A stretch of 64,000 bases of DNA. It comes from [Mycobacterium] stephanolepidis. Its GTDB lineage: Bacteria; Actinomycetota; Actinomycetes; Mycobacteriales; Mycobacteriaceae. The stretch spans positions 124,001 to 188,000 of the forward strand of contig NZ_AP018165.1 in the NCBI RefSeq assembly GCF_002356335.1. The letters run 5' to 3'. This document shows positions 62,929 through 64,000 of this stretch, one piece after another (the first letter of the stretch is position 1; each line of letters begins with the position of its first letter). Position numbers and translations under genes: made by a program. Under the pieces are notes generated by a model. It saw only the letters and a program-made list of their open reading frames with translations. It was not told the origin of the DNA and did not search any database.

Positions 62929-64000
62929 GGCAGGGCTCGAATCGGTCCGTTGCGGGTCCAGCCGTTCACCACGACGGTGCCCTCGGTGAGTTGTGCGTCG
63001 GGTGCCAGGTCCGTGGCGATGACGGGCTCGTACTTCTCGATCGAGCCCCAGTCGCGGTACCAGTCATTACGCAGATAGGTCGGAACCGAGGAGGTTCGCA
63101 GCAGCGCGGTCGTGAACATGAACGGTCCGCCGTCCTCGGCCGACATCCACATGTTCGACGACGTCGCGACCTGCTTGTGCTCGGGCATGACCCGGAACTT
63201 GGGCAGCTCGGCGACCCCGAGGCGCTCGCTGAACGGCCGCTGGCATGGGAAGTTCTGCGCCACAGCCATATCCAGTAACACCGGAGTTTCGGAGCCCAAC
63301 AGATCCTGTGCGGTCTTGAGGGTGGGTACCCGGGGTGGGGTGAACGCCAACCACTGATCGTTCGACAGGTTCGGGTCGTCGGCGACTATCCGCACCACGT
63401 TGGCCCCGGGGGGAGCGGTCTTTGTGGGGAACCGCAGATTGCGCCAGACTCTCTGCGGCCCAATGTCGATCGGGTAATCCTGGCGAAGCGCACGGATGCC
63501 ACCGGGACTGTTCTGGTCGCGGACTCCCCACTCCAGCTTGAGCGACTGGCCGTAGTTGATCTCCGGACTGAAGGTGCCGTCCTGTTGGAACGACCAGATA
63601 GCTCCGGCGGCCGAGATCACCACCAGTGGGCGATCCGGGCTGGGCGGGGGAAGCTCGTACCACGAAGACTTCAGATGCGCGGCAATCGAATTCTCGCCGT
63701 AGCTGCCCATCACCGGAGTGCGGGCGGGATCGAGTCCGAAGGGCAGCAGTGCGTTGGAGCCATTGATTCCGACGGGCCCGATACCGCCGGTGGTCCCGGC
63801 CGCATCGCTGACCTCCATGATCGGCGCGTTGGGTGAGGCATCGGAGTTCACCAGGCCCGGCTTGCCGATGACGGGCAGTGAGGTCATGCCGGTCTCTACC
63901 GCGTCGGGGGTGAAGCCGATGGGATCGGTGCCGCCGAGGGGCCCGTACTTGCCCGCCGGCTGGCCCGGAACGGGCTGCAGCAGACCGTCATTGGCGTCGG
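62925..64000 (-). CDS. embA: arabinosyltransferase EmbA (C-terminal part, continues past the window)
   Basis: The frame is open to the right edge, so only the last about 358 residues are seen, all in the extracytoplasmic C-terminal domain ([39 protein letters not shown]). Paralogous to the same part of EmbB. Called embA from the embC-embA-embB order known in mycobacteria; embC would lie beyond the window. Stop overlaps the embB ATG. Confidence 0.85.
   Translation of the reverse strand, partial: DANDGLLQPVPGQPAGKYGPLGGTDPIGFTPDAVETGMTSLPVIGKPGLVNSDASPNAPIMEVSDAAGTTGGIGPVGINGSNALLPFGLDPARTPVMGSYGENSIAAHLKSSWYELPPPSPDRPLVVISAAGAIWSFQQDGTFSPEINYGQSLKLEWGVRDQNSPGGIRALRQDYPIDIGPQRVWRNLRFPTKTAPPGANVVRIVADDPNLSNDQWLAFTPPRVPTLKTAQDLLGSETPVLLDMAVAQNFPCQRPFSERLGVAELPKFRVMPEHKQVATSSNMWMSAEDGGPFMFTTALLRTSSVPTYLRNDWYRDWGSIEKYEPVIATDLAPDAQLTEGTVVVNGWTRNGPIRALP

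Overview
The window is chromosomal DNA of a rapidly growing mycobacterium, most likely of the Mycobacteroides (M. abscessus / M. chelonae) group. The evidence is the high G+C content, many leaderless starts, an intact mycolic acid-arabinogalactan gene cluster, three tandem antigen 85 genes, and an EmbB with Gln-Met where M. tuberculosis EmbB has Ile303-Leu304. That EmbB pair is known from the intrinsically ethambutol-resistant abscessus/chelonae group. I saw no rRNA, tRNA, CRISPR array, insertion sequence or prophage.

Region 1 (1-4260): a CPBP-type membrane protein, an alpha/beta hydrolase, a DUF2470 protein behind an IdeR-like iron box, pheA, a histidine phosphatase and a small Cys-rich protein. 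The DUF2470-pheA-phosphatase block corresponds to M. tuberculosis Rv3839-Rv3837c. Region 2 (about 4.3-17.5 kb) is inserted between the homologues of Rv3837c and Rv3836. It holds an oxygenase/peroxiredoxin-like/TetR operon with paired operators, then a five-gene operon (SDR, SDR, monooxygenase, esterase, monooxygenase) next to a TetR gene and a perfect 14+14 palindrome. It also holds two tandem MspA-family exported proteins and an orphan PE-PPE-EspG trio. Region 3 (17.5-22.8 kb): metallopeptidase (Rv3836), septum-formation protein (Rv3835), ankyrin and GAF proteins, serS and a downstream DUF5718-like gene.

Region 4 (22.8-31.9 kb) is more accessory: a deazaflavin-dependent oxidoreductase, an MBL-Rieske protein, a MarR regulator, an AAA ATPase plus small membrane protein, a nitronate monooxygenase/tautomerase/shortened LysR operon, a CHAP protein, mgtE with a structured leader, and an SDR. 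Region 5 (31.9-57.9 kb) is the cell-envelope supercluster: two acyltransferases, a HAD phosphatase, an N-acetylmuramoyl-L-alanine amidase, erp, glf-glfT2-PAP2-ubiA-aftB in one overlapping run, three antigen 85 mycolyltransferases, a Culp6-type cutinase-like lipase, then fadD32-pks13-accD4. The products make and transfer galactofuranose, arabinose and mycolate. Region 6 (57.9-64 kb): a frameshifted membrane protein, a CDF metal exporter divergent from a zinc-ribbon protein with a palindromic operator between them, then embB and the 3' part of embA on the minus strand.

The items most worth following up are the mymA-like monooxygenase operon and its operator, the orphan PE-PPE-EspG trio, the leader in front of mgtE with cobalamin-riboswitch-like elements, the LysR gene with an internal deletion, the frameshift near 58251, and the loss of the usual antigen 85 cysteine pair in all three paralogues. 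No completely novel system could be proved from sequence alone.
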